A DNA stretch of 64,000 nt from UMGS755 sp045595795 (GCA_045595795.1 JAZOBC010000022.1:1-64000); one strand, 5' to 3'; numbered from the stretch's first letter, positions 49,826-58,601 are shown. Numbers and translations: made by a program. Notes: generated by a model from the sequence alone, not told the origin.

Positions 49826-50593
49826 ATGAGCTATCAGGTTCATTCGTGTGAAATTGTCAGCCAAGCCGAAATTGCACCGCATATTTTTCGTGCTTGGGTA
49901 AAAAATAAGATATTGGCAGAGCAGGCAAAGCCGGGTCAGTTTTTGCACATTCAGTGTGGAGACGCCATTTCTATGCCCCTGCGCCGTCCCATCAGTATAT
50001 GCGATGTTATTGGCGACCAAGTTTGCTTTATCTATGAAGTGAAGGGCAGAGGTACAGAGGCTCTTTGCAAACAAAGTGGCCAACTGGATATTTTAGGCCC
50101 TGTGGGAAATGGCTTTACGGTTGATCCTACCCGTTATGTGCGTCCGGCTGTCATTGGCGGAGGCATCGGCGTGTATCCTATGTTGTATTTGGCAAAACAG
50201 TTAACAGACGCCTCCGTATATCTTGGTTTTCGTAATAAAAGTTTGGTTACTTTAGAAGATGAATTTAAAATGGCTTCGTCATATGTATCTATATCCACAG
50301 ATGACGGAAGCTATGGGGAAAGCGGTTTTGCGCTTGATCGATTGAAAGAGGATTTTGCTGAAAAGAAATTTGATATTCTCTATGCTTGTGGACCGAAAGG
50401 CATGCTGCGCGCGATTCAGTCTTTTGCTGCTGAAACCGGCATCCCTTGCCAGATTTCATTGGAAGAACGCATGGGGTGCGGCATTGGCGCATGTCTGACT
50501 TGCAGTTGTGAAACGCATGAAGAAGGAAGCGGGAAATATAAACGAGTTTGCCGGAATGGTCCTGTCTTTTGGGCAGAGGAGGTTGTGCTATGA
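49826..50593 (+). CDS. pyrK: Dihydroorotate dehydrogenase electron transfer subunit
   Basis: A 255-residue FAD/[2Fe-2S] subunit that passes electrons from PyrD to NAD. The ferredoxin-reductase-like FAD domain (MPLRRPISICDV) and the NAD domain (GGGIGVYPMLYLAKQL) precede the C-terminal cluster motif CGIGACLTCSCE...CRNGPVF. AAGGAAG precedes the ATG. Its stop overlaps the pyrD start by four bases. With PyrD it forms the NAD-linked type 1B enzyme of pyrimidine synthesis. Confidence 0.95.
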   Translation: MSYQVHSCEIVSQAEIAPHIFRAWVKNKILAEQAKPGQFLHIQCGDAISMPLRRPISICDVIGDQVCFIYEVKGRGTEALCKQSGQLDILGPVGNGFTVDPTRYVRPAVIGGGIGVYPMLYLAKQLTDASVYLGFRNKSLVTLEDEFKMASSYVSISTDDGSYGESGFALDRLKEDFAEKKFDILYACGPKGMLRAIQSFAAETGIPCQISLEERMGCGIGACLTCSCETHEEGSGKYKRVCRNGPVFWAEEVVL

Positions 50594-51498
50594 ACATGAA
50601 GGTTAATATTGCCGGTGTAGAACTGGAAAACCCCATTATTGCAGCTTCTGGTACGTTCGGATTTGGCAGAGAATATGCCGAATTATATGATTTGAGCGAG
50701 ATTGGTGCTATTTCGGTTAAGGGTCTGACAAAGGCACCTCGTGCAGGCAATCCGCCGCCGCGTATCACAGAGACCTATGGCGGCATTTTAAACAGCGTTG
50801 GCCTGCAAAACCCGGGTGTGGATGTTTTTATTAAGGAAGAAATCCCGTTTCTTAGACAGTATCGCTGCAAAATCATTGCCAATATGGCAGGCAGTACCTT
50901 TGAGGACTATTGCGAAATGGCAGAAAAGCTCTCTGATGCTGATGTTGACCTGCTGGAAATGAACATATCCTGTCCCAATGTTAAGGCTGGCGGTGCAGCT
51001 TTTGGTACCAACCCTGATACGGTCTATGAAATTACCTCCACAGTTCGCAAATATGCAAAACGACCTTTAATTGTTAAGCTTTCACCGAATGTATCAGATA
51101 TTACCGAGACAGCCAAGGCGGCTGAAGCCGGCGGCGCTGATGCACTTTCGTTAATTAACACCCTGACAGGTATGGCGATTGATATTAAAACCAGGCGCCC
51201 CATTTTGGCTAATGTGGTTGGCGGCATGTCCGGTCCATGCGTAAAGCCGGTGGCTGTTCGCATGGTCTATCAAGTACATAACGCAGTAAAACTGCCCCTG
51301 ATTGGTATGGGCGGCATTACCACCGGTGAAGATGCAGTAGAATTTTTGTTAGCAGGCAGCACAGCGGTATCTGTGGGAACAGCCAACTTTACAGATCCTT
51401 ATGCTTGCATCAAAATCCGTGACGGCATCGCCCGTTATATGGAACAATATGGCATTTGTGACATTGCAGAACTGACAGGCGGCGTTATGACGAATTAA
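50590..51498 (+). CDS. pyrD: Dihydroorotate dehydrogenase catalytic subunit (type 1B)
   Basis: A 302-residue FMN TIM-barrel enzyme oxidising dihydroorotate to orotate. Motifs: IIAASGTFGFG, the NSVGLQNPGVDVF substrate loop, LEMNISCPNVKAGG with the catalytic cysteine region, and GMGGITTGEDAVEFLLAGS binding FMN phosphate. The frame is open upstream inside pyrK, but GAGGAGG eight bases before the ATG overlapping the pyrK stop fixes the start. Other pyr genes are not in the window, so the pathway is split. Confidence 0.95.
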   Translation: MNMKVNIAGVELENPIIAASGTFGFGREYAELYDLSEIGAISVKGLTKAPRAGNPPPRITETYGGILNSVGLQNPGVDVFIKEEIPFLRQYRCKIIANMAGSTFEDYCEMAEKLSDADVDLLEMNISCPNVKAGGAAFGTNPDTVYEITSTVRKYAKRPLIVKLSPNVSDITETAKAAEAGGADALSLINTLTGMAIDIKTRRPILANVVGGMSGPCVKPVAVRMVYQVHNAVKLPLIGMGGITTGEDAVEFLLAGSTAVSVGTANFTDPYACIKIRDGIARYMEQYGICDIAELTGGVMTN

Positions 51499-51511
51499 TA
51501 GGAGGTAAATC

Positions 51512-52858
51512 GTGAAAAAAATTACACTGGACTACAGTAAATCATTATGTATTACAGATGAAGAAATTGAAAATCTTGCCGGACAGGTGGCAGAAGCCCA
51601 TGAGAAGCTGACCAACAAAACCGGTGCAGGCAATGATTTTTTAGGTTGGGTCAATTTACCCAACGACTATGATAAAGAAGAATATGCACGCATTAAGGTT
51701 GCTGCAGAAAAAATCAGAAACAGCTGCGATGTGTTGATCGTAATCGGAATCGGTGGTTCCTATTTAGGAGCTAAGGCTGCGATTGATTTGTTTACAAACA
51801 GCTTTTATAACATGCAGACTGCCGAGAACAGAAAGGCACCGCAAATTTTCTTTGCGGGCAACTCCATCAGCTCTACGTATTTATCTGATTTATATCAATT
51901 GGTGAAAGATAAAGACATTTGTTTGAATGTCATTTCCAAGTCAGGCACTACCACGGAGCCGGCTATTGCGTTTCGTATTTTTAAAGAGTTGGTTGAACAA
52001 AAATACGGAAAAGAAGGTGCGAAAGATAGGATTTTCGTTACCACAGACAAAGCCCGGGGTGCTTTAAAGCAATTATCTGAAAAAGAAGGCTACGAAACCT
52101 TTGTGATTGCGGACGACATCGGTGGCCGCTATTCAGTTTTAAGTGCTGTTGGTTTGCTTCCCATTGCTGTGTGTGGTGCGGATTTAGATGCGATCATGCA
52201 GGGCGCACAGGATGCATATCGTGAATATGATAACTGCGATTTAAAAACCAATACCTGCTATCAGTACGCAGCGCTTAGAAACATTTTGTATCGTAAGGGA
52301 AAAACCATTGAAATTATGGTGAACTATGAGCCAAGACTGCATTATTTCGCAGAATGGTGGAAGCAACTTTACGGAGAGAGTGAGGGCAAAGACCAACGTG
52401 GTATTTTCCCTGCAGCCGTAGACTTTTCTACAGATCTGCACTCCATGGGTCAATATATTCAGGATGGCATGCGGAATTTATTTGAAACCGTTCTGCATGT
52501 TGAAACAGCTACAGCCGATGTGGCGCTGAAAGAAGATGCCGACAATGTTGACGGCTTAAATTTCTTGGCCGGCAAGACGGTTTCCCATGTGAATGAAATG
52601 GCATTTTTAGGAACAGTATTGGCGCACAACGACGGCGGCGTTCCTAATTTGATTATCAATATTCCGGCACTGAATGAATATTATTTCGGCAAGTTGGCAT
52701 ATTTCTTTGAAAAAGCCTGTGGTATCAGCGGATATCTGTTGGCGGTAAACCCCTTTAATCAACCGGGGGTTGAGGCATATAAAAAGAATATGTTTGCTCT
52801 GCTTGGTAAGCCGGGTTACGAAAAAGAAAAGGCAGCTTTAGAAGAAAGACTGCACTAA
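51512..52858 (+). CDS. pgi: Glucose-6-phosphate isomerase
   Basis: A 448-residue glycolytic isomerase interconverting glucose-6-phosphate and fructose-6-phosphate. Features: VIGIGGSYLGAKAAID and SKSGTTTEPAIAFR phosphate loops, GRYSVLSAVGLLP and the C-terminal FNQPGVEAYK with the catalytic lysine region. The start is GTG with GGAGG seven bases upstream. It shares the pyrKD operon without obvious metabolic logic, and acts downstream of the ROK glucokinase also in this window. Confidence 0.97.
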   Translation: MKKITLDYSKSLCITDEEIENLAGQVAEAHEKLTNKTGAGNDFLGWVNLPNDYDKEEYARIKVAAEKIRNSCDVLIVIGIGGSYLGAKAAIDLFTNSFYNMQTAENRKAPQIFFAGNSISSTYLSDLYQLVKDKDICLNVISKSGTTTEPAIAFRIFKELVEQKYGKEGAKDRIFVTTDKARGALKQLSEKEGYETFVIADDIGGRYSVLSAVGLLPIAVCGADLDAIMQGAQDAYREYDNCDLKTNTCYQYAALRNILYRKGKTIEIMVNYEPRLHYFAEWWKQLYGESEGKDQRGIFPAAVDFSTDLHSMGQYIQDGMRNLFETVLHVETATADVALKEDADNVDGLNFLAGKTVSHVNEMAFLGTVLAHNDGGVPNLIINIPALNEYYFGKLAYFFEKACGISGYLLAVNPFNQPGVEAYKKNMFALLGKPGYEKEKAALEERLH

Positions 52859-52872
52859 GGAGGACACAAAGC

Positions 52873-54375
52873 ATGGAATATGCAAGCACAAGAAATAAAA
52901 AAATTTCTGTCAGCTCAGCCATGGCGATTAAGACAGGTCTGGCACCTGATGGCGGTTTATTTGTTCCCAAGGAATTTCCGCAAATTTTACCGGAGGAGAT
53001 TCAGGCTCTTTCGCAAATGAGCTATACGGAACGTGCCGTTAAAATCTTAGGAAAATTTTTGACAGATTTTTCGACAGAAGAACTGATTGACTGTGCACAA
53101 AGCGCTTATAACAAAAACAAATTCGAAACTGACGAGATTGCGCCTTTGTATCAGCTTACCAAGGATACCTATTTTTTAGAACTGTGGCATGGCCCTACTT
53201 GTGCCTTTAAGGATATGGCACTGCAAATTCTGCCTCATCTTTTAAAGAAATCGGTTGTGAAAACCGGTGAAACCAAAGAGGTTGTTATTTTGGTGGCAAC
53301 TTCAGGTGATACCGGCAAGGCAGCCTTAGAGGGCTTTAAGGATGTAGACGGCACCCGCATTATCGTGTTCTATCCCGAGAACGGTGTATCTAACATGCAG
53401 AAACGTCAAATGGTTACTCAGGAAGGTAACAACGTGGATGTGGCTGCTGTGGTGGGTAATTTTGACGATGCACAGAGTGGCGTGAAAAAGATTTTTGGTG
53501 ACGCAGAATATGCACAGGTTTTAGAGCGGAACAATTTCATGCTCTCCAGTGCAAACTCCATCAACTGGGGTCGCTTAGTGCCTCAGATTGTGTATTATTT
53601 TTCAGCTTACTGCAACCTTTTGAAAAATGATGAAATTTCCTTGGGTGACCCTGTTAATTTTGTCGTGCCGACCGGTAACTTCGGTAACATCTTAGCGGCA
53701 TATTATGCTAAGGAAATGGGTCTTCCCGTTGGTAAGCTGATTTGTGCTTCTAATGAAAACAACGTTCTGACAGATTTTATCAGAACAGGTGTATATGACA
53801 AAAACCGTCCCTTTAAAACCACTGGTTCACCATCTATGGATATTTTGATTTCCAGTAACTTAGAGCGATTTTTATATCATGCAACAGGTTGTGACGATGC
53901 GCGTGTGGCTGAGTGGATGAAGAATCTTACCGAAAGCGGACGCTATGAAGTACCGGATGTGACAAAGGCTAAAATTCGTGAGGTATTCTATGGTGGCTTC
54001 TGCGATGATGAGGCGACTGAGAAAACCATTGCGGCGGTCAGCCGTGAGCATGGCTATGTGATGGATACACATACGGCTGTTGCAAAATGTGTGTATGAGC
54101 AATATCGGGCAGAAACAAGTGACGAAACAAAAACGGTGATTGTATCAACTGCAAGCCCGTTTAAGTTCAGCGACAGAGTACTCTCTGCTGTTGCAGGTGA
54201 AGATGCTGCCCAGGGTCTTGATGACTTTGCTCTCCTTGAGACATTGGCAAAAGAAGCCGATTTAGTAATTCCTGCATCATTGGCAGGACTCAACAGTAAG
54301 CCGGTTATTTTCACGACGACTTGTGATAAAACAGAGATGTATGATGTAGTTAGCCACATGCTGAACTTGTCATAA
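52873..54375 (+). CDS. thrC: Threonine synthase
   Basis: A 500-residue PLP enzyme converting O-phosphohomoserine to threonine. YASTRNKKISVSSAMAIKTG is the long-form N-terminus, the PLP lysine lies in HGPTCAFKDMALQ, and ATSGDTGKAALEGF binds phosphate. Length and order match the fungal/Gram-negative-type (class 2) threonine synthase. AAGGAGG precedes the ATG. It lies 14 bases after pgi. Its pathway's first enzyme, aspartate kinase, is about 33 kb away in the window. Confidence 0.96.
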   Translation: MEYASTRNKKISVSSAMAIKTGLAPDGGLFVPKEFPQILPEEIQALSQMSYTERAVKILGKFLTDFSTEELIDCAQSAYNKNKFETDEIAPLYQLTKDTYFLELWHGPTCAFKDMALQILPHLLKKSVVKTGETKEVVILVATSGDTGKAALEGFKDVDGTRIIVFYPENGVSNMQKRQMVTQEGNNVDVAAVVGNFDDAQSGVKKIFGDAEYAQVLERNNFMLSSANSINWGRLVPQIVYYFSAYCNLLKNDEISLGDPVNFVVPTGNFGNILAAYYAKEMGLPVGKLICASNENNVLTDFIRTGVYDKNRPFKTTGSPSMDILISSNLERFLYHATGCDDARVAEWMKNLTESGRYEVPDVTKAKIREVFYGGFCDDEATEKTIAAVSREHGYVMDTHTAVAKCVYEQYRAETSDETKTVIVSTASPFKFSDRVLSAVAGEDAAQGLDDFALLETLAKEADLVIPASLAGLNSKPVIFTTTCDKTEMYDVVSHMLNLS

Positions 54376-54387
54376 GCGGAGGTTGTT

Positions 54388-55362
54388 ATGGGAACAAGTT
54401 GGATTCAGGCTGTTATCTATACGACCGCAGAAGGTATTGAGCCGGTGAGTGGTAGGCTCTATCAACTGGGTATTAACGGTCTTGAAATAGAAGATGAAGC
54501 AGATTTCAAAAGTTTTTTAGAAGAAAACCGTTCCGCGTGGGATTATGTCGATGAAGAACTTCTGGCAGCAAAGGCATGCGAGACTAACATTAAAATTTAT
54601 GTGACGGCAGATAGTGCTGGCAGGGAGATTTTAGGTGAAGTAGAGCGCAGTCTTGCGCAGCTTGGGCAGATGGATGCAGAAGGACGTTTTGGCAGTCTGC
54701 GTCTCAGCTTTACCAACATGGATGAAGAAGATTGGGCCAATAATTGGAAGCAATATTTTAAGCCTTTAACGGTTGGCGAAAAGATATTGATTCTGCCGGA
54801 GTGGGAAACCTTAGAAAAAGAAACAGACAGAACGGTGTTTATCATCAACCCGGGCATGAGCTTCGGTACGGGTTCGCACCACACCACAAGATTGTGCTTA
54901 GAGCGTTTGGAACAATACATAAAGCCGGGCATGAACGTGCTTGATTTGGGTTGCGGCAGCGGCATTTTGTCTGCTGTGGCGTTGCTTTTGGGCGCGGAAA
55001 CTGCAACGGCGGTAGATATTGATCCCAATGCGGCGAAAATTGCACGTGAAAATGCACAGCGAAACGACATTGCAGATGATCGTTACAGAATTTTTGCCGG
55101 CAACGTGTTAGAAGATGAAGCATTGCAAAAGCAGTTGGCAGACCGTCAGTATGATTTGGTGCTTGCTAATATTGTGGCAGATGTGATTATTGCACTGGCG
55201 CCTCAGATTCCCAGTCTGTTGAAGCAGGATGGTGTTTACATCACCTCAGGTATTATCACAGACCGCGGTGATGAGGTTCTGGAAACGTATAAACAACTGG
55301 GTATGAAGTTAATCAACCGGAGCCAAAGCGGCGACTGGTTAGCGTTTGATTACAAGAAATAA
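54388..55362 (+). CDS. prmA: Ribosomal protein L11 methyltransferase
   Basis: A 324-residue SAM methyltransferase of the PrmA family, which trimethylates ribosomal protein L11. The N-terminal substrate-recognition domain is followed by GMSFGTGSHHTTRLCLERLE and the SAM motif VLDLGCGSGILSAVALLLGA. The NIVADVIIAL motif lies further on. GGAGG precedes the ATG. It is the last gene of the pyrK operon and is followed immediately by a bidirectional terminator. Confidence 0.95.
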   Translation: MGTSWIQAVIYTTAEGIEPVSGRLYQLGINGLEIEDEADFKSFLEENRSAWDYVDEELLAAKACETNIKIYVTADSAGREILGEVERSLAQLGQMDAEGRFGSLRLSFTNMDEEDWANNWKQYFKPLTVGEKILILPEWETLEKETDRTVFIINPGMSFGTGSHHTTRLCLERLEQYIKPGMNVLDLGCGSGILSAVALLLGAETATAVDIDPNAAKIARENAQRNDIADDRYRIFAGNVLEDEALQKQLADRQYDLVLANIVADVIIALAPQIPSLLKQDGVYITSGIITDRGDEVLETYKQLGMKLINRSQSGDWLAFDYKK

Positions 55363-55409
55363 AAAAAGATGTGTAATAGTCTGATTCATGACTGTTACAC
55401 ATCTTTTTT
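55362..55409. terminator. Bidirectional terminator between prmA and tRNA-Val
   Basis: A 20-bp stem (AAAAAAGATGTGTAATAGTC with its complement, one G-T pair) around an 8-nt loop, with A-run and T-run ends. It serves prmA on the plus strand and tRNA-Val on the minus strand. Confidence 0.9.
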
Positions 55410-55410
55410 C

Positions 55411-55487
<77 letters not shown>

Positions 55488-55504
55488 TTGTGTTACCATT
55501 TGTC

Positions 55505-55533
55505 ATTATAGCAGAAACAAAGAGAAAATGCAA
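55505..55533 (-). promoter_or_regulatory. Promoter of tRNA-Val
   Basis: TTGCAT-17-TATAAT on the minus strand, with predicted start about 10 bases before the mature tRNA. The 320-base gap from here to the secreted-protein gene also holds a large inverted repeat and that gene's promoter. Confidence 0.85.
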
Positions 55534-55651
55534 GCTTTTTTTGAGTTATCCTGAGTTTCTACTATATATAATAAGAAACATAGCCTAATAAGGTCTAACA
55601 CAATTACAAATTTGCTGAATTTTTGAAAAAAAGACAGTTGTCATTTGTCCA

Positions 55652-55701
55652 TTTTCACAAAGAAGCAATTTCCAGTTTGTTGAAATTGCCAAAAGTGAAA
55701 A
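55652..55701 (+). repeat. Two-tier inverted repeat upstream of the secreted-protein gene
   Basis: Outer arms TTTTCAC (55652) and GTGAAAA (55695) enclose inner arms GCAATTTC (55665) and GAAATTGC (55682), with symmetrical 5-6 base spacers and a 9-base centre. The element ends 27 bases upstream of a near-consensus -35. It has no T-tail, so it is more likely a regulator binding site than a terminator. Confidence 0.65.
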
Positions 55702-55728
55702 AAAGTAAATCTTTTTTCTTTTTTATAG

Positions 55729-55757
55729 TTGACAAGAGATTTTATTTGTAGTAAAAT
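55729..55757 (+). promoter_or_regulatory. Strong promoter of the secreted-protein/peptide unit
   Basis: TTGACA-17-TAAAAT: an exact -35 and optimal spacer, 50 bases before the start codon. Confidence 0.88.
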
Positions 55758-55807
55758 ATAATCAAATCATGGTAATATATTAAAATTAGAAAAGTGGGTG
55801 TGATTAA

Positions 55808-56836
55808 ATGAAAAAAGGGTACTTAAAAGTTTTGGCAGCGGTTGCTGCTGTAGCAATGCTGATGAGCATGAGCTTGTCTGTATTTGCTGATGCGCCGACC
55901 TACACAACGACAACAACTTATAACCTTTCTGATGAAACAAAAGTTGATGTTGTAACTGAAGTTACTGGTGTTGGCGCAGAAGATCAGGTTGCTTATTTGG
56001 TAACTGAAAAGAATTCTACTCCTGGCAACATTATCTGGATTGACCAGCAGGCGGCAGATGAAGATGGTGCTGTAACATTCAGCTTCACAACCGATGCTGC
56101 AAACGCAAAGGGCTTAGGTAGCGAAATTAAAGTTGGTTCAACAAGCTATGCTGCTACTGCTTTTGATTCTGCTGAGACAGAAGTTAAATTAGCAAACTAC
56201 ACTGTTACTTATGCTGAAGAAGTAAAAAGCGGTGAAAATGTTATTGGTAGAGTTAAAGCTACTGTAGTTTCTGGAAATTCTGTAACAGATGGTGATGAAA
56301 TAGAATTCACTGTTTATCCTGCAGCTGGTTATGAATTTGATAAATGCGTTGCTGTTGTAGGTAGCGATGAAACGGAGTTACCTTGGGTTGCTGGTAGCTC
56401 AGTTAAAAAAGTTGCGGTAAAAGCTAACACAACTTATGAGTTCTCTTTCAAAGCTGTAACAGCTACTTTGGAAGTTGCTTCTGTGGTTGGTAGTGCTACT
56501 GTTTCTGCTAATCCTGCGGGTAAACAAGTTGGTTCCGTTGCAGGTTCTGCTAAAGGTGCTAGCGAGTTTGGTATCTTAGTGATTAATGCTGAGAGTGCTG
56601 AATCTCTGTTGAACAACGTTTCTGCGGCTGATTTTGCTAATTGGGAAAATGCAACAGATAAAAATGGTGTCAGAAAATATCAGGCACTGGGTGCTAATGA
56701 AGCTGGTGAATATGTAATCAGCCTGGTTGATAGTACTGATGAGTTCTTTGCTAATGGTGCTTCCTATAAAGCTGTTCTGTACGCGCTGAAAGGTGATAGC
56801 TTGCTGAAGAGTGCCGTATTTACCTTGGGCGAGTAA
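55808..56836 (+). CDS. Secreted hypothetical protein, 342 aa
   Basis: Not recognised. It has a clear signal peptide (basic start, hydrophobic core to about residue 23, cleavage near VFADA), then a long beta-rich chain dominated by Ala, Val, Thr, Gly and Asp, with one cysteine and no membrane anchor, SLH or LPXTG motif. Segments such as GDEIEFTVYPAAGYEFDK and AASVKK-like strands suggest Ig-like or repeat-type beta-sandwiches. A near-consensus promoter and GTT/GCT-biased codons suggest high expression. A 54-codon gene follows 21 bases later in the same unit. A pilin-, matrix- or surface-fibre-like role is possible but unproven. Confidence 0.8.
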   Translation: MKKGYLKVLAAVAAVAMLMSMSLSVFADAPTYTTTTTYNLSDETKVDVVTEVTGVGAEDQVAYLVTEKNSTPGNIIWIDQQAADEDGAVTFSFTTDAANAKGLGSEIKVGSTSYAATAFDSAETEVKLANYTVTYAEEVKSGENVIGRVKATVVSGNSVTDGDEIEFTVYPAAGYEFDKCVAVVGSDETELPWVAGSSVKKVAVKANTTYEFSFKAVTATLEVASVVGSATVSANPAGKQVGSVAGSAKGASEFGILVINAESAESLLNNVSAADFANWENATDKNGVRKYQALGANEAGEYVISLVDSTDEFFANGASYKAVLYALKGDSLLKSAVFTLGE

Positions 56837-56857
56837 TTAAGAGGAGGATATAGAGAA

Positions 56858-57022
56858 ATGAAAGAATATATCAAACCCGAACTGCAGGTTCGTGAAATCC
56901 GTGTTGAAGAGAACTTAGCAAAAGTTGATTGGTCCGTTAAGAATGGTCAGGTTGTTACCGAATATGGTCAGCTGACTGCTTTAGCAGCTTTAACAACTGC
57001 TGGTTCCGGCGGACAAGGCTAA
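56858..57022 (+). CDS. Small peptide gene, 54 aa, unknown function
   Basis: A short gene with an excellent ribosome-binding site (GAGGAGGA, nine bases before ATG). The peptide starts MKEYIKPELQVREIRVEENL, a charged N-terminal half, then has a hydrophobic Leu/Ala/Thr-rich part and ends TTAGSGGQG. It has no signal peptide or cysteine. The charged front and small-residue tail resemble leader-plus-core peptides or small KPEL-type peptides seen in gut Firmicutes, but no modifying enzyme or peptidase-transporter lies nearby. It shares the upstream promoter and is closed by a strong terminator. Confidence 0.75.
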   Translation: MKEYIKPELQVREIRVEENLAKVDWSVKNGQVVTEYGQLTALAALTTAGSGGQG

Positions 57023-57041
57023 TAAGTTTATTAAAAAGATT

Positions 57042-57075
57042 AAAACGCATCTGATTATATCAGATGCGTTTTTTT
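57042..57075 (+). terminator. Terminator after the 54-aa peptide gene
   Basis: A perfect 13-bp stem AAAACGCATCTGA / TCAGATGCGTTTT, loop TTATA, then further T. Confidence 0.93.
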
Positions 57076-57170
57076 GTCTGTATCGTAGGCGTGAGGAGGA
57101 AATTCCTGTTCTACTGGGGCAAGCAATATAGGCGTAGCCGTAATAAAAAGGGCAAGCTTTAAGTAAGCAC

Positions 57171-57200
57171 AAAAGAAAACCTCCCTGGCTTAGAGGGAGG
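57171..57200 (-). terminator. Terminator of hydF-decarboxylase operon
   Basis: On the minus strand CCTCCCT / AGGGAGG with a 7-nt loop is followed by TTTTCTTTT. It lies about 50 bases past the decarboxylase stop and is part of a GC-rich, repeat-like stretch. Confidence 0.75.
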
Positions 57201-57240
57201 GGGACCGGCCGTAGACAGTGGTGGGAGTGGTGGGATTTAT
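57180..57240. repeat. Possible dispersed repeat (GC/G-rich)
   Basis: The stretch containing CCTCCCT...AGGGAGG, GGGGGACCGGCCG and the near-tandem GTGGTGGGA GTGGTGGGA looks compositionally unlike its surroundings. It resembles decayed dispersed repeats common near clostridial gene ends. Only one copy is in the window, so this is tentative. Confidence 0.35.
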
Positions 57241-57248
57241 ATTCTGCC

Positions 57249-58601
57249 TTATTTGATTACGCATATTGTGTCATGTTCTATTCCGGTAATCGTGACTCCT
57301 TGTTGCGCAAGCTTGCTGATTTGTGCAAGAGTTGATTCGGTAATCTTTTCACCCGGAAGAAGTAAGGGGATACACGGCGGAAATGCTGAGACAGCAGCCG
57401 CACAAATTTTGCCGACGGATTCAGAAAGTGGAACTCTTTTCTGTGTGCGTTGACGTGCCTCAGCAGGAGTGAGTGTGGGCAGAGTTGCCTCAAACATTAT
57501 ATTGATAGGTGCGGTAAGAGGCTTACCTTCTGACGGCAAAGCGTCTAAATAATGTATCGCCTCCGCTAAAAGACGGATGTCTTCGTTACTTGTGCACCAG
57601 GAAGTCATAAAAAGCACCCTGTGAGCATCTGCCATTTCACTATAAATGCCAAACTTAGTTCTAAGAATTTCCTCAGCACGATAACCGCTGATTCCCTTTT
57701 CTGCCCAACTTGGCAGAAGCTTAAAAGGATCTTGCAATCTGGGGAGCGATAATGGGTCAAGACGCGCTAATAGCTTTTGAGTTTCCTCCTCACCCTGTGT
57801 TGCTGCATAGTCTAAAGCATATTCCATGGCAGCCAATAGCACATAAGAAGGACTGCTGGTCTGGAACATGCGCACAGTTTTTCTAACATCTTCTGTTTCC
57901 AAACCCTTTCCAATGTGCAGCAGCGCGGTTTGATTAGGTGCCGGTAAGGATTTGTGGCTGCTCGTAACACTCATATCAGCCCCTTGTTCCATGGCGGATT
58001 GAGGTAGCAGAGAAGAAAATGGAAAATGCGCACCATGTGCCTCGTCAACAAGTAAAACAGCTTGATGCTTATGTAGTATTTCAGCAATTTCGGAAATTGG
58101 TGCTACTGCACCATAATAGTTTGGAGAGGTTATGACTGCACCGCAAATTGTAGGAAATTTCTTTAAAAGCTGCTGAATGGATTTACTATCAACAGTTCCG
58201 GGGACGCCGGCAAGTGCTGAGGCCTCAGGAGCAACATAAATGGGCACGATGCCTGTTAGCGCAGCAGCGTGTAGCACGGATTGATGACAGCAACGGTCTA
58301 TTAAAACCATATCTCCCGGTCGAAAAGCGTGGAACATCATGGTCAGAATGCCACCGGTAGAGCCGTTCACCAAATAAAAGCTGTGGTGTGCTCCGTAGTA
58401 CTTAGCAGCCTGCTTTTCAGCCTCTAAGATTTCATCTTCAGGATGAATTAACGCATCAGTACCCCAAAGCTCTGTCGTATCCAGTGAAAAAATATCTTTT
58501 GAAAAAGGCATCCCTTTTAACCCGACGCCGTTTTTATGGCCGGGCATGTGAAAGGATGCCTTTTCTGCTTCTAAATGTCGCTTGAGCATATCTGTAATCA
58601 T
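57249..58601 (-). CDS. Orn/Lys/Arg decarboxylase family PLP protein
   Basis: A 450-residue fold-type I PLP protein of the Orn/Lys/Arg decarboxylase major-domain family (SpeA/YaaO-like). ASFHMPGHKNG opens it, LVNGSTGGILTMM binds phosphate, LLVDEAHGAHFPFS holds the cofactor aspartate, and the Schiff-base lysine lies in SVTSSHKSLPAPNQ. Arginine decarboxylation is the usual assignment; lysine or ornithine is possible. GGAGG six bases before the ATG at 58601 fixes the start. It follows hydF by 24 bases on the same strand, so they are probably co-transcribed. Confidence 0.9.
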   Translation of the reverse strand: MITDMLKRHLEAEKASFHMPGHKNGVGLKGMPFSKDIFSLDTTELWGTDALIHPEDEILEAEKQAAKYYGAHHSFYLVNGSTGGILTMMFHAFRPGDMVLIDRCCHQSVLHAAALTGIVPIYVAPEASALAGVPGTVDSKSIQQLLKKFPTICGAVITSPNYYGAVAPISEIAEILHKHQAVLLVDEAHGAHFPFSSLLPQSAMEQGADMSVTSSHKSLPAPNQTALLHIGKGLETEDVRKTVRMFQTSSPSYVLLAAMEYALDYAATQGEEETQKLLARLDPLSLPRLQDPFKLLPSWAEKGISGYRAEEILRTKFGIYSEMADAHRVLFMTSWCTSNEDIRLLAEAIHYLDALPSEGKPLTAPINIMFEATLPTLTPAEARQRTQKRVPLSESVGKICAAAVSAFPPCIPLLLPGEKITESTLAQISKLAQQGVTITGIEHDTICVIK

